Assembly (NCBI GenBank): GCA_005223045.1
Contig: NJBM01000016.1
Coordinates: forward strand, 62,001 to 126,000
Origin: Planctomycetes bacterium B3_Pla
Lineage (GTDB): Bacteria > Planctomycetota > Phycisphaerae > Sedimentisphaerales > Anaerobacaceae
Direction: 5' to 3'
Length of the DNA: 64,000 nucleotides
Positions 41,928 to 51,172 of this stretch are shown piece after piece. Every line of letters starts with the position of its first letter. The stretch's first letter is position 1. The notes beneath the pieces are model-generated. The model worked only from the letters and a program-made list of their open reading frames with translations. It did not search any database and was not told the origin of the DNA. The translations under genes were made by a program, and so were the position numbers.

Positions 41928-42710
41928 ATGAAGAACATTAAGAAACGTATATACGACGGCGAAACTCTAATTGGATGCTGGCTGAATCTCGGATCGGCGC
42001 TGACTTCGGAAATCGTGGGTCTGGCGGGATTCGACTGGGTCCTCATAGACACCGAACACGGGACAGGCTTCGAAGGCAACGTATTGCCTCAGTTGCAGGC
42101 ATTGGAGCATACGCCCGCGGCATCCATTATCAGGGTCGAGTCCTACGAACGGCAGCGTTTCCATCGTGTCCTGGACTTCGGCGCAGAAGGCATCATGTGC
42201 CCCCGGATTTATACATTGGACGAGGCCCGGCAGGCTGTCAAAGCCATCCGGTATCAGCCTGAAGGCTCCAGAGGCGTAGCGAAAATGATCAGGGCGGCAC
42301 GGTTCGGCGCCGATTTTGATGAATACTACGCAAACCACAAGAAGAACCTCGTTTGCATTGTCCAGATCGAGACAGTAGAAATTCTAAGTAGTCTGGACTC
42401 AGTGGCGGCAACAGATGGAATCGACGTGTTATTTGTCGGGCCGACAGACCTCTCGATTGCGCTGGGTGTTTACGGCAAGCCCGATCATCCGAAGTTTGTC
42501 GAGGCCCTCAAAGCGACCGCCGATGCTGCTGCGAAAGAGGGAAAAGCAGCGGGAATCCTGCTCAAGAACCCAGACGAGTTTCAGAGGTACTATGATTTCG
42601 GATTTCGCTTCATCGCCTGCGGCTCCGATGGCGGGTTCGTTCAGAGTGCCGCCTGCAAGACGGCCGAAAGTTTGAAGCAACTAAAAGAATCCTGCGCCGG
42701 GGGTAAATAA
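41928..42710 (+). CDS. HpaI/HpcH-family aldolase (GarL-like)
   Basis: A 260-residue class II pyruvate-type aldolase: 'LIGCWLNLGSALTSEIVGLAGFDWVLIDTEHG' read in parts (His/Glu start motif), 'IIRVESYERQRFHRVLDFGAEGIMCPRI' in parts, 'VQIETVEILSSLDSV' (metal Glu) and 'VLFVGPTDLSIALG' (metal Asp). The family includes GarL (5-keto-4-deoxy-D-glucarate aldolase, giving pyruvate and tartronate semialdehyde) and RhmA. With glucarate dehydratase and garR in this window, GarL activity is the likeliest. GGGAG lies before the ATG. Confidence 0.85.
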   Translation: MKNIKKRIYDGETLIGCWLNLGSALTSEIVGLAGFDWVLIDTEHGTGFEGNVLPQLQALEHTPAASIIRVESYERQRFHRVLDFGAEGIMCPRIYTLDEARQAVKAIRYQPEGSRGVAKMIRAARFGADFDEYYANHKKNLVCIVQIETVEILSSLDSVAATDGIDVLFVGPTDLSIALGVYGKPDHPKFVEALKATADAAAKEGKAAGILLKNPDEFQRYYDFGFRFIACGSDGGFVQSAACKTAESLKQLKESCAGGK

Positions 42711-42732
42711 GAATCTCCAGAGGAACCTCGCT

Positions 42733-43962
42733 TTGAAGATAAAACGCGTCGAATCTTTTCTCATGTCCTGTCAGATGCCGGAGCCTATCAGGTTACGGTT
42801 TTGGGGCGGAGAGCGTACGATTCTCAAAAGAGATGCGATGCTGATTCGCATAACCACGGACACAGGCATGAGAGGGTATGCCCCGGGCCCGGCACACGAG
42901 CGCGCGGACCGCGAGATAAAGCAGACGATCGGGCCGTTTCTAATCGGTAAAGACCCTCGTGACTGGCGCGAATTTCGATTTCACGCAGATCAGGGAGTGA
43001 TGAAAACCTATAAGGCCGTCGAAATCGCGTTGCTCGACCTCGTGGCACGTTATGAGGGATGTCCGTTGTCGGACCTGCTCGGAGGCCGGAAGCGCGACAG
43101 TATCAAGTTATATGGCAGCGCAGGCATGTATATGGAACCTGAGCAGTATGCCGAGGAAGCACGTGCCGTCATAGATATGGGATTCGGCGCCTACAAGATG
43201 CGACCCGGCATGGGGCCTGCGAAGGACCTGGAGACGGTTGCTCTGATGCGCGATGCGGTGGGGCCTGCTGCCGGCTTGATGGTCGATGCCCACACATGGT
43301 GGCGGATGGGGGACAACAGTTATTCCTTCGAGACCATTGCGAAACTGGCCCGTGACATGAATGACTATCATCCTCTCTGGCTGGAAGAGCCTTTGCCGCC
43401 GGACGACCACGCTGCATACAAAGCATTGCGCGCCGAACTGGAGGTGAAGCTGGCCTCGGGCGAGCACGAGCCGGACGATTCGGGATTCGACGATTTGATC
43501 GATTCGGAGGCGGTTGATTATGTCCAGATGGATCTCCTGTGCCAGGGAGGGATATCGAGCGCCCGGCGAATCTTTGAGGGCGTGCGCAAAAAAGGACTGC
43601 GATTTGCGTTTCATAGCTGGGGGACAAGCCTGGAGGTGTTAGCCGCCGCCCAGTTGGGCGTCTGCTGGCCCGAAGATGTTGTTGAGTGGCTCGAGTATCC
43701 CTGTTACTCGCACAGGAAACATCCGGCGATGTATCCATTTCCCTTAGCGGATGAGATATTGTCCGAGCCTCTTGAGATTGAGAACGGGCATCTTGTTCTG
43801 CCGGACAGGCCCGGCATGGGAATCGACATTAACGAAGCCGTCATAGAAAAGTATCCGTTCATTCCGGGCCCCTGGTCTATATTCGAGTTAAGCTCTCCGG
43901 CCAAAACCGTCGCCGTGACCGGGGATCACAGCCTCAAGTGGGTGAAAGGAAAAACAAAATGA
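42733..43962 (+). CDS. Mandelate racemase/muconate lactonizing enzyme-family dehydratase
   Basis: A 409-residue enolase-superfamily enzyme. Capping domain 1-130, then the barrel with 'GFGAYKMRPGMGP' (Lys-x-Arg), 'LMVDAHTWWRMGD' (metal Asp and adjacent His), 'LWLEEPLPPDD' (metal Glu), 'ASGEHEPD' (metal Glu) and 'FAFHSWGTSLEVLAAAQ' (catalytic His). This pattern fits acid-sugar dehydratases that remove water from aldonates or aldarates. TTG is the start codon, preceded by an AGAGGAA ribosome-binding site. It overlaps the following GntP gene by four bases, so substrate import and dehydration are coupled. Confidence 0.85.
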   Translation: MKIKRVESFLMSCQMPEPIRLRFWGGERTILKRDAMLIRITTDTGMRGYAPGPAHERADREIKQTIGPFLIGKDPRDWREFRFHADQGVMKTYKAVEIALLDLVARYEGCPLSDLLGGRKRDSIKLYGSAGMYMEPEQYAEEARAVIDMGFGAYKMRPGMGPAKDLETVALMRDAVGPAAGLMVDAHTWWRMGDNSYSFETIAKLARDMNDYHPLWLEEPLPPDDHAAYKALRAELEVKLASGEHEPDDSGFDDLIDSEAVDYVQMDLLCQGGISSARRIFEGVRKKGLRFAFHSWGTSLEVLAAAQLGVCWPEDVVEWLEYPCYSHRKHPAMYPFPLADEILSEPLEIENGHLVLPDRPGMGIDINEAVIEKYPFIPGPWSIFELSSPAKTVAVTGDHSLKWVKGKTK

Positions 43963-45404
43963 TTGATCCGCTGTGGCTTTTGCTGGTTGGCATGATCGTC
44001 GTTCTGGGCGGTATCTTACTGCTGCGCCTGCACGCCTTCTTAGCCTTGATACTTGGAGCGCTGATTGTCGCAAGTCTCACAGCGCCTGCGGCGTTGGAGA
44101 AGTTCGCTGATGCAAAAGGAATGACGGCAAAGGAAACCACTGCCCTGGTGGCCTCCTCCGTGGGTGAGCGGGTCGCGCAGGGATTCGGCAGAACGTGCAC
44201 CAAGATCGGGATTCTGATCGCCATGGCTTCGATCATCGGCAAGTTCCTGCTTGAGAGCGGCGCGGCCGAGCGCATAGTTCGGTCATTGGTAAGATGGCTG
44301 GGCGAGAAACGCGCGTCGCACGCATTCCTGAGCAGCGGCTTCCTGCTCGGGATGCCCGTTTTTTTTGATACAGTGTTCTACCTGATGATACCGCTGGGCA
44401 AGGCGATGGGGATCAGGGCGCACCGAAAGTACGGTCTTTACGTCATGTCGATTGTTGCCGGGGCGACCATGACCCATTCTTTAGTGCCGCCGACGCCCGG
44501 TCCCTTGTTCGTCGCCGGTGAGCTTTCTGTGAATATGGGACTGATGATCGCGGGGGGGATCGTTGTTGGTCTGTTTACCGTCAGCGCCGGTTATCTTTAT
44601 GCGTTGTGGGCAAATCGAAAATGGACCATACCCGTCAGGGACACGGCCGACACTTCTGTCGCCGATCTGAAAAGCATGGCGGAAAAAGACGAAGCCACGC
44701 TGCCGCCTTTCTGGCTTTCGATGCTGCCCATCATTCTGCCAGTTCTTTTGATTGCCGGAAGGACATTTTTCAATTCATTGGCCGAGACGCAATCTCCCAC
44801 AACAACAACCCCTTGGTGGCAAAGTATTGCCGTGTTGATTAACAATCTGGGCAATCCTAACGTGGCTCTTACGATTTCGGCCGGCGTTGCATTGTTGACT
44901 TTTGCATGTTGGCATCGTGACCGGAGGAAAAACGTCACAACCTTTCTTCAAAACGCGCTTTCGAGCGGCGGGTTAATCATTCTGATCACATCGGCCGGCG
45001 GCGCTTTCGGCGGCAGCCTCCAGCAGACCGGTATCGGCCCTCGCATCCAGGAACTGGCCACTTCTCATCAGATGGCGGTACTTCCTCTGGCGTTCTTCGT
45101 GGCCGCCGTAGTCCGAACGGCCCAAGGCTCGGCTACTGTTGCCATGATAACCGCGGTCGGCATACTCGGCGGCCTGGCCGGCGGCGGACAGCTCGGATTC
45201 AATCCGCTGTATCTGGCGCTGGCTATCGGGTGCGGATCAAAACTTTTTGCATGGATGAACGACAGCGGTTTCTGGGTGATATGCAAAATGTCCGGCATGA
45301 CGGAAGGTGAAACGCTGAAGACCTGTTCGACGATGATGGCGCTAATGGGAATTGTTGGCCTGCTTGTAATCATGATTCTGGCGCGCCTTTTCCCGTTGGT
45401 TTGA
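43959..45404 (+). CDS. GntP-family sugar-acid permease
   Basis: A 481-residue symporter, slightly longer than the other two because of an insertion near residues 45-70 ('FADAKGMTAKETTALVAS') and a longer mid-loop. Landmarks: 'LLRLHAFLALILGALIVA', 'GKFLLESGAAERIVR', 'PVFFDTVFYLMIPLG', 'THSLVPPTPGP', 'SGGLIILITSAGGAFGG', 'AWMNDSGFWVICKMSGM'. I start at the ATG overlapping the dehydratase stop (ATGA). It is followed directly by the glucarate dehydratase-like gene, so it likely imports its substrate. Confidence 0.9.
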   Translation: MIDPLWLLLVGMIVVLGGILLLRLHAFLALILGALIVASLTAPAALEKFADAKGMTAKETTALVASSVGERVAQGFGRTCTKIGILIAMASIIGKFLLESGAAERIVRSLVRWLGEKRASHAFLSSGFLLGMPVFFDTVFYLMIPLGKAMGIRAHRKYGLYVMSIVAGATMTHSLVPPTPGPLFVAGELSVNMGLMIAGGIVVGLFTVSAGYLYALWANRKWTIPVRDTADTSVADLKSMAEKDEATLPPFWLSMLPIILPVLLIAGRTFFNSLAETQSPTTTTPWWQSIAVLINNLGNPNVALTISAGVALLTFACWHRDRRKNVTTFLQNALSSGGLIILITSAGGAFGGSLQQTGIGPRIQELATSHQMAVLPLAFFVAAVVRTAQGSATVAMITAVGILGGLAGGGQLGFNPLYLALAIGCGSKLFAWMNDSGFWVICKMSGMTEGETLKTCSTMMALMGIVGLLVIMILARLFPLV

Positions 45405-45433
45405 CAAAATCTCTTGGAAAGTCAGGAGTCGAA

Positions 45434-46738
45434 ATGAAAATTGTAGATATGCGGATTCACTCGATCGCTATTGCAGATCCGCCTTTACGCAGTTCTTACG
45501 GTCTTCATGCGCCGTACGCTCTGCGGACGATTCTGGAGCTTGAAAGCGACGATGGTGTCATAGGAATATCCGAGACATACGGCGGAGAAGTGCCTGCTCT
45601 CTCTCTCGAAGCAATCCGCCTGAATGTTGTCGGCCAGGATCCTTACCGGCTGACAGGCCTGCTTTCTTCGATGGTAGAGGGCGAGGGTGCCGGGATTGAC
45701 CGCTCCCAGACCTACCTTGTGCCCGGCGAGAATCCGCTCGATCAGACGACCCGAACGTATGCCGCTATCGAAGTGGGCTGCCTTGACTTGATCGGCAAAT
45801 CCGTGGGCCGGCCCGTGTGCGATCTGATCGGCGGCCGCGTGCGAGATCGAATCCCTTTCTCCGCGTATCCATTTTTTAAACACGCCGGCGGCGGTGGAGA
45901 GGGTGACGATCTGCGTGGGGACGAATACGGCGAAGTTCTGACTCCGGAAGCGCTCGTCGGCGAAGTCAAACAAATGATCGATAAGTACGGATTTAGCTCC
46001 ATCAAGTTTAAGGGTGGTGTATTGGAGCCGGATCTGGAGATTGAAGCCATAAAGCTCCTCCACCAGGAGCTCGGGGCGGAAATTCCTCTTCGCATCGATC
46101 CGAATTCCGCCTGGACGGTGGATACCTCGGTGCGAGTGGGTAAAGCATTAGCCAAAGAGCTGTCGGGCGGAGGGTATCTGGAAGACCCGACCGCAGGCCT
46201 TGATAACATGGCCGAGGTCAGAAAGCAGCTCATGGCAGAGGGTATCACGACACCGCTGGCAACCAACGTAGCAGTCACGTCGTTTGCGGATATCCCCCGG
46301 TCTTTGGAGCTGGATGCGGTACAAATCATTCTTTGCGATCATCACTATTGGGGCGGGATGCGGCAAGTCCGGCATCTGGCAAATCTGTGCAAGGTGTTCG
46401 GCATCGGATTGTCGATGCACTCCAACAGTCACTTGGGCGTGTCTCTGATGGCGATGGCTCACGTCGCGGCAGCAACCCCGCATCTGACTTATGCTTGTGA
46501 TACGCATTATCCTTGGCAGTCCGAGATTGATGAAGTGGTCGCCGGGGGCCGCGTGAAGATTGCCGATGGATGTGTCAGAATTCCCGATAAGCCGGGATTG
46601 GGTGTGGAGCTGGACTACGATCAACTGGCGAGAGGACGGCAACGTTACGAAAAGTGCCCGTATCGAAAGAGGGATGACGAGGCCCAGATGCGCAAGTGTA
46701 TAGATCCACGTTGGAAACGGATGCTGCCGAGATGGTAA
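45434..46738 (+). CDS. gudD: Glucarate dehydratase-like enzyme
   Basis: A 434-residue enolase-superfamily protein with GlucD features: 'TRTYAAIEVGCLDLIGKSVGRP', 'SSIKFKGGVLEPDLE' (Lys-x-Lys), 'LRIDPNSAWT' (metal Asp), 'GGYLEDPTAG' (metal Glu), 'LATNVAVTSF' (metal Asn), 'DHHYWGG' and 'GLSMHSNSHLGVSLMAM' (catalytic His). It would dehydrate D-glucarate (or L-idarate) to 5-keto-4-deoxyglucarate, the substrate of the GarL-like aldolase. AGGAG precedes the ATG. Its stop overlaps the next gene (ATGGTAA). Confidence 0.85.
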   Translation: MKIVDMRIHSIAIADPPLRSSYGLHAPYALRTILELESDDGVIGISETYGGEVPALSLEAIRLNVVGQDPYRLTGLLSSMVEGEGAGIDRSQTYLVPGENPLDQTTRTYAAIEVGCLDLIGKSVGRPVCDLIGGRVRDRIPFSAYPFFKHAGGGGEGDDLRGDEYGEVLTPEALVGEVKQMIDKYGFSSIKFKGGVLEPDLEIEAIKLLHQELGAEIPLRIDPNSAWTVDTSVRVGKALAKELSGGGYLEDPTAGLDNMAEVRKQLMAEGITTPLATNVAVTSFADIPRSLELDAVQIILCDHHYWGGMRQVRHLANLCKVFGIGLSMHSNSHLGVSLMAMAHVAAATPHLTYACDTHYPWQSEIDEVVAGGRVKIADGCVRIPDKPGLGVELDYDQLARGRQRYEKCPYRKRDDEAQMRKCIDPRWKRMLPRW

Positions 46739-47025
46739 TTAGCCAACGTCGAAATCTTGCAGACTACGTCATTATTCTCAGCGATAAGGATAATGTGGCG
46801 ACCGCGCTGGTTGATCTGCCGGCGGGAGATTACATATCCGACGCAGGCGGAAACAAGACAGAAATCACGATACCTGAAGATATCAGGGCCGGTTTCAAGG
46901 TCGCCCTGTCCGACATCGGCAGGGCCGAGCCTATATACAAGTATGGATATGTGATCGGTCTGGCTACGGCAGATATCAAGAAGGGCCATTGCGTGCATGT
47001 ACACAACATGATAAGTGCAGTATAG
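46732..47025 (+). CDS. UxaA-type SAF domain protein (altronate dehydratase small subunit)
   Basis: A 97-residue SAF (antifreeze-like) domain corresponding to the N-terminal part of UxaA/GarD dehydratases: 'VATALVDLPAGDYI', 'ITIPEDIRAGFKVALSDI', 'PIYKYGYVIGLATADIKKG' and 'VHVHNM'. It overlaps the glucarate dehydratase gene and is followed within 21 bases by the gene for the large part. Together they make a split altronate (or related aldonate) dehydratase, a common arrangement in Firmicutes and Planctomycetota. Confidence 0.85.
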   Translation: MVISQRRNLADYVIILSDKDNVATALVDLPAGDYISDAGGNKTEITIPEDIRAGFKVALSDIGRAEPIYKYGYVIGLATADIKKGHCVHVHNMISAV

Positions 47026-47045
47026 TTCTGTGGGGCCGGAAGCGT

Positions 47046-48209
47046 ATGTCCAAAATCAAACTCAAAGGTTATCGGAGAAGCGACGGCCTATTCGGCATAC
47101 GCAACCACATTGTAGTAATGTCCACCGTTTCCTGTGCGAATTCCGTTGTGCAGCAGATAGCAAGGGCCGACGCCGAGATCATTCCAATCACACATCAGCA
47201 CGGCTGCACGCACATGGGCTCCGACACTGAGCAGGTGCTAAGGACTCTGGGCGGCACCTGCAACAACCCAAACGTCGGCGGTGTGCTGCTGGTTGGGCTT
47301 GGCTGCGAGATCGCAAGCGCGAACAAGGTTGCATCGTACCTGGACCGGGCCGGCAAGACTGTCAAAACACTTGTGATTCAGGAAATCGGCGAAATACGCA
47401 AAATCATGGACGCCGCCCGCGACAGTCTTCTCCAAATAAAGGAATTCGTTTCTAAGCAGCAACGGAGCGACTTCGACGTGTCCGGTCTGACGGTAGGTCT
47501 CGAATGCGGCGGATCGGATCCATTCTCAGGGATAACCGCCAATCCTGCCGTCGGGCTTGTCAGTGACAAACTCGTGGAGCTTGGCGCGACGGCGATTCTC
47601 TCGGAAATCCCGGAAATGATCGGTGCAGAAGCGTGCCTGGAATCGAGAATCCCCGATGACGCCGTGAAGCAGCGACTTATGGCCCGGATCAAGGACTATG
47701 TGCAAATGGCAAAAGACGCCGGCGGCGACCTTAGAGGGTGCAATCCGTCGCCGGGCAACATCAAGGCCGGACTCAGCACCATCGAGGAAAAATCATTGGG
47801 ATGCGTTATCAAGGGCGGCCGGTCCGACATCGCTGAATTAGTAGAGTACGCCGGGCGAGCGAAGTGTAAGGGACTTGTCGTAATGGACACGCCCGGCAAC
47901 GACCCGGAGTCGGTGACCGGGATGGTTGCCGGCGGCGCACATCTTGTGCTGTTCACCACCGGCACCGGAACGCCGGTCGGCAATCCTGTTGCGCCGGTGA
48001 TTAAAATCTCGTCCAATACGAAAATGTATCAGCGCATGGGCGACTTCATCGATGTTGACGCCGGCAAGATCGTCGGAGGTGCTCCGGTTGATGCCGTGGC
48101 TGATGAAATATTCGAGTTTCTTATCGACGTGTGCAACGGCACGCAAACTGCCGCCGAACACAACAATTGTAGAGAGTTCGCAGTCAACCGCATAGGTCCG
48201 GCGTTCTAA
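47046..48209 (+). CDS. uxaA: Altronate/galactarate dehydratase large subunit (UxaA C-terminal)
   Basis: A 387-residue iron-dependent dehydratase core: 'GYRRSDGLFGIRNHIVVMSTVSCAN' in parts, 'ITHQHGCTHMGSD' and 'LVGLGCEIA' (cluster or metal cysteines), 'LTVGLECGGSDPFSGITANPAVG', 'IKAGLSTIEEKSLGCVIKGG', 'VVMDTPGNDPESVTGMVAGGAH' and 'FTTGTGTPVGNPVAPVIKI', all standard UxaA landmarks. It converts altronate to 2-keto-3-deoxygluconate. An upstream ATG in frame at 46989 would overlap the SAF gene; the ATG at 47046 is preceded by GGAAG and matches homologue starts. Confidence 0.9.
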   Translation: MSKIKLKGYRRSDGLFGIRNHIVVMSTVSCANSVVQQIARADAEIIPITHQHGCTHMGSDTEQVLRTLGGTCNNPNVGGVLLVGLGCEIASANKVASYLDRAGKTVKTLVIQEIGEIRKIMDAARDSLLQIKEFVSKQQRSDFDVSGLTVGLECGGSDPFSGITANPAVGLVSDKLVELGATAILSEIPEMIGAEACLESRIPDDAVKQRLMARIKDYVQMAKDAGGDLRGCNPSPGNIKAGLSTIEEKSLGCVIKGGRSDIAELVEYAGRAKCKGLVVMDTPGNDPESVTGMVAGGAHLVLFTTGTGTPVGNPVAPVIKISSNTKMYQRMGDFIDVDAGKIVGGAPVDAVADEIFEFLIDVCNGTQTAAEHNNCREFAVNRIGPAF

Positions 48210-48273
48210 GATAGCGCCTTGCCGGGGTGATACGGAAGAAGCCTTGGAAATATTAGTTGAGGAGAGAATTGTC

Positions 48274-49827
48274 ATGTCGAGATTCGGATTAATAGTCAAC
48301 ACTGGTGTTATCTTGCTCTTTTTGCAGTCGGCACAAGGAAGGATATGCAGCATAGCGGAGTTTGGGGCGATCAGCAATAAGGCCGCCGACAACACCACAG
48401 CCGTCCAGAACGCGATCGACGCGTGTTCGGCAGCAGGGGGCGGCATGGTTTATGTTCCGGCAGGTGATTATGGATGTGGAGGGCTCAGGCTAAAAAGCAA
48501 TGTGAGTTTGCATCTGGAGGCCGGGGCGACGCTGTGGGTCAGCCCGAAAAAAGAGCATTACGAGCAGGGTAATCGGTTTCTATACGCCGAAGATCAGACG
48601 AATATTACAATCGAGGGTCGCGGCACAATTCGCGGAACCGGTCAGGAAGATCTCCAGCGCAGGAGGGGAGACAATAAACCCAAACCGGAATTTCGCGTGG
48701 GGATTCTGCGGTTCATGCGGTGCACAAATGTGATGATAAAGGATATCACCGTGCGGTACAGCGATAGCTGGACGTTCGACCTGGAATTCTGCGAGAAGGT
48801 CTATATTACGGGCGTGAGCATTCTCAACAATTACTATCGCGTAAATGCGGACGGGATCGATCCGGTCTCGTGCAAGAACGTGCACATTTCAAACTGCTAC
48901 ATCATCGCAGGGGACGACTGTATCGTCTGCAAGACTCGCGATAACGCGCCGTGCGAAGATATAGTCGTGACGAACTGCACGATGGCATCGAACGCGACGG
49001 CGGTCAAGATCGGGACCGAGTCGCGCAGTGACTTTCGTAACATCCACATCTCGAATTGCGTTATCCGGGATTCTACGGTCGGAATCGGGATATACATTAA
49101 GGACGGGGCGACTGCCGAGCGAATCAGCTTCTCGAATTGCACGATTGAGACGATCCGCAAGCCCGAGTTGGTGAGAGAGTCTCTCTTGAATTCAATCTAT
49201 CCGATTTTTGTAGATATCGAGAAGCGCGATCCCGAATCGCGGATCGGGCGCATCCGGGATTTGACTTTTTCAGACATAAGCATCGTCAGCGATAATGGAA
49301 TCCTGATTCAGGGGATGAGCAGGCCAAATATCGAGAATCTCGTGCTGCGGAACATTACGTTGCGGGTGGATCGCGGATTTGATTATTCACAGCGCAAAAA
49401 ACACGTTGGGGGCAGTACGCGCACGACAGAAGACCGGCGGCGGACGGAGTTTGCCAGGCAGGAATCGTATGCGACACTTGCAAATATCAAGGGGGCGACG
49501 GTGGATCATTTACAGGTGTGGATCCCGGAGGATGTGTACGACCGGTTCCCACGAGCGGCCCTGTCACTGCACAGTGTCGAGGGGGCCGATCTAAGTCACA
49601 TACGGCTAACATCAGGCGGATCCTTAAAAAGGGCGGCTATAGTTGTTCTGGATAATTGCCGGGATGGATTTCTATCGAGTTGTAAGGCGCTGCCCAGGAC
49701 AGACGTGTTCTTGAAAGTGAGCGGCGATAAAACGGAGAATATTTCAGTTCTCGGCAATGATTTGAGTCAGGCCAGGATCCAGGTGCAGTCAGGACCGGAA
49801 GTGAAGAAAACAGAAATTAGAAGGTAA
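48274..49827 (+). CDS. Secreted GH28 polygalacturonase-like protein
   Basis: A 517-residue right-handed beta-helix of glycoside hydrolase family 28, which cleaves alpha-1,4-galacturonan or rhamnogalacturonan. A signal peptide (MSRFGLIVNTGVILLFLQSAQG) is followed by the pectin-lyase-like start 'SIAEFGAISNKAADNTTAVQNAID' in parts. The catalytic region has 'RVNADGIDPVSC' (N-x-D) and 'IAGDDCIVCK' (DD). The usual GHG histidine loop reads 'ATAVKIGTES' and the RIK motif reads 'YIKD', so key residues differ from classic enzymes. GAGGAG lies before the ATG. It ends the uronate block, consistent with pectin feeding the pathway. Confidence 0.85.
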   Translation: MSRFGLIVNTGVILLFLQSAQGRICSIAEFGAISNKAADNTTAVQNAIDACSAAGGGMVYVPAGDYGCGGLRLKSNVSLHLEAGATLWVSPKKEHYEQGNRFLYAEDQTNITIEGRGTIRGTGQEDLQRRRGDNKPKPEFRVGILRFMRCTNVMIKDITVRYSDSWTFDLEFCEKVYITGVSILNNYYRVNADGIDPVSCKNVHISNCYIIAGDDCIVCKTRDNAPCEDIVVTNCTMASNATAVKIGTESRSDFRNIHISNCVIRDSTVGIGIYIKDGATAERISFSNCTIETIRKPELVRESLLNSIYPIFVDIEKRDPESRIGRIRDLTFSDISIVSDNGILIQGMSRPNIENLVLRNITLRVDRGFDYSQRKKHVGGSTRTTEDRRRTEFARQESYATLANIKGATVDHLQVWIPEDVYDRFPRAALSLHSVEGADLSHIRLTSGGSLKRAAIVVLDNCRDGFLSSCKALPRTDVFLKVSGDKTENISVLGNDLSQARIQVQSGPEVKKTEIRR

Positions 49828-49904
49828 GCCGGAAATATGCCGGGGCCTTTTATCTTGCTCATAATGACCTGCCTTATGTGACCTCTTCGCCAAAGCCGTT
49901 TACA

Positions 49905-51161
49905 TTAAAGCGGTCCCGAAGGTTCGTCATTGCGATACTGAATCAGGACCATAATGCCGGGCCAGTTCACTTCCATTCCGTGCACCATTTTCTCGTTGAT
50001 TTTGGGGGTCTTACCTGTTTTCAGAACATTCACGCCTTGTTTGAAACAGCCAACGTCGTCCACTGTTACGCGATGCGCGTAGTATTGATACTTGGGACCT
50101 TCGCTGTCGAAGACTCTTGTTCCGTTGATGTAAACGCCGTTCATATAGCCCGGGCTCCAACTGGACCAGACTAATTGGGCCGCAACGGCTTTGCCGGGAT
50201 TATCGGTCACGTCGAACCGCTCTTGTTTTTCACCGCTTCTTGTCACCCATTTCTTAGGGATGTCGTATGGCTTGCACAACTCAACCGACAGGCCGGGGCG
50301 CACGAGGCGAAGGTCGCCGACGGCTTTGGTCATATAGACCATGCCCGTGCTGTCTATGATTCGAGCGGCGATTTTGACCTCCTGCTTTTGGTCGGGCACC
50401 CACGATGTATCCCATGTTACCTCATAAGGCCCATTGGTCGCCGAGCCGATGTGGTTCAATATCCGGCCGTGGAAGAAATGATAGTGCCACTGCCGGTAAA
50501 CGCCGTCGCCTTCAAAATTGACGCCTTCGTAGAGGCCGACGTAGTCCACCTGTCTGATTTTCCCATTGGGGCTGCTCGCTTCGGCAGTCAGTGTTACGGA
50601 CTTGCCTATCGCTTCGGCGGATTTCGGGCCTGAAATCTTCCCGGTCGGGTGCGGCTTGTTGTCCGGGTTATAATAGATGCGGAAGTGCACGCCATAGACG
50701 AGGTTCTGGGGCCAGTTCCAGGGATGCTTTGTATCGACTTTCATGCGAAACTCGTTGTTTTGTCCCCCCTTGAGGCAGTTCAAGGGAATACGGACCGTCG
50801 GATAGAAGTGGTGCTGATAGTCGCACTGAGGAACCGGGATTGCCGCCGCTTCGGGAATGTAAATCCAGTCGCTGTCATTGATTTGAATCGCCAGGCCGGT
50901 CGTGCCGTCATGACAGAGAATCTTCTCGATAACCACCTCGGCTTTTGTTGCGTGCTCCAGGTCAAAATCGTGCTCAAGGGCAACAGAACCTTCATAACCG
51001 ATTCGACCACCGACGCGCAAAGATCCGCCGGCGTCGCCGCCTTCTTTGTGCCATATATATTCGCGGAACACATCACCGGGTGCCGGCTGTGAAAATACGT
51101 TGTTACCCGGCATAATCGCGATAACCAAAGCCGGAAGCATCCACTTCATTCTACTGCCCAT
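49905..51161 (-). CDS. Secreted beta-sandwich protein, unknown
   Basis: A 418-residue exported protein with a signal peptide (MGSRMKWMLPALVIAIMPGN). It has a beta-rich N-terminal domain (about 30-160, 'EYIWHKEGGDAGGSLRVGGRIGY' in parts), a middle Ig-like part ('SVTLTAEASSPNGKIRQVDYVGLY') and a C-terminal domain ('GVYINGTRVFDSEGPKY', 'KTGKTPKINEKMVHGMEV'). No catalytic motif is recognised. It probably binds carbohydrate. AAGGAA precedes the ATG. It is the last gene of a minus-strand operon after a HAD phosphatase and a class II aldolase. Confidence 0.65.
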   Translation of the reverse strand: MGSRMKWMLPALVIAIMPGNNVFSQPAPGDVFREYIWHKEGGDAGGSLRVGGRIGYEGSVALEHDFDLEHATKAEVVIEKILCHDGTTGLAIQINDSDWIYIPEAAAIPVPQCDYQHHFYPTVRIPLNCLKGGQNNEFRMKVDTKHPWNWPQNLVYGVHFRIYYNPDNKPHPTGKISGPKSAEAIGKSVTLTAEASSPNGKIRQVDYVGLYEGVNFEGDGVYRQWHYHFFHGRILNHIGSATNGPYEVTWDTSWVPDQKQEVKIAARIIDSTGMVYMTKAVGDLRLVRPGLSVELCKPYDIPKKWVTRSGEKQERFDVTDNPGKAVAAQLVWSSWSPGYMNGVYINGTRVFDSEGPKYQYYAHRVTVDDVGCFKQGVNVLKTGKTPKINEKMVHGMEVNWPGIMVLIQYRNDEPSGPL

Positions 51162-51172
51162 TTAAGCGTTCC

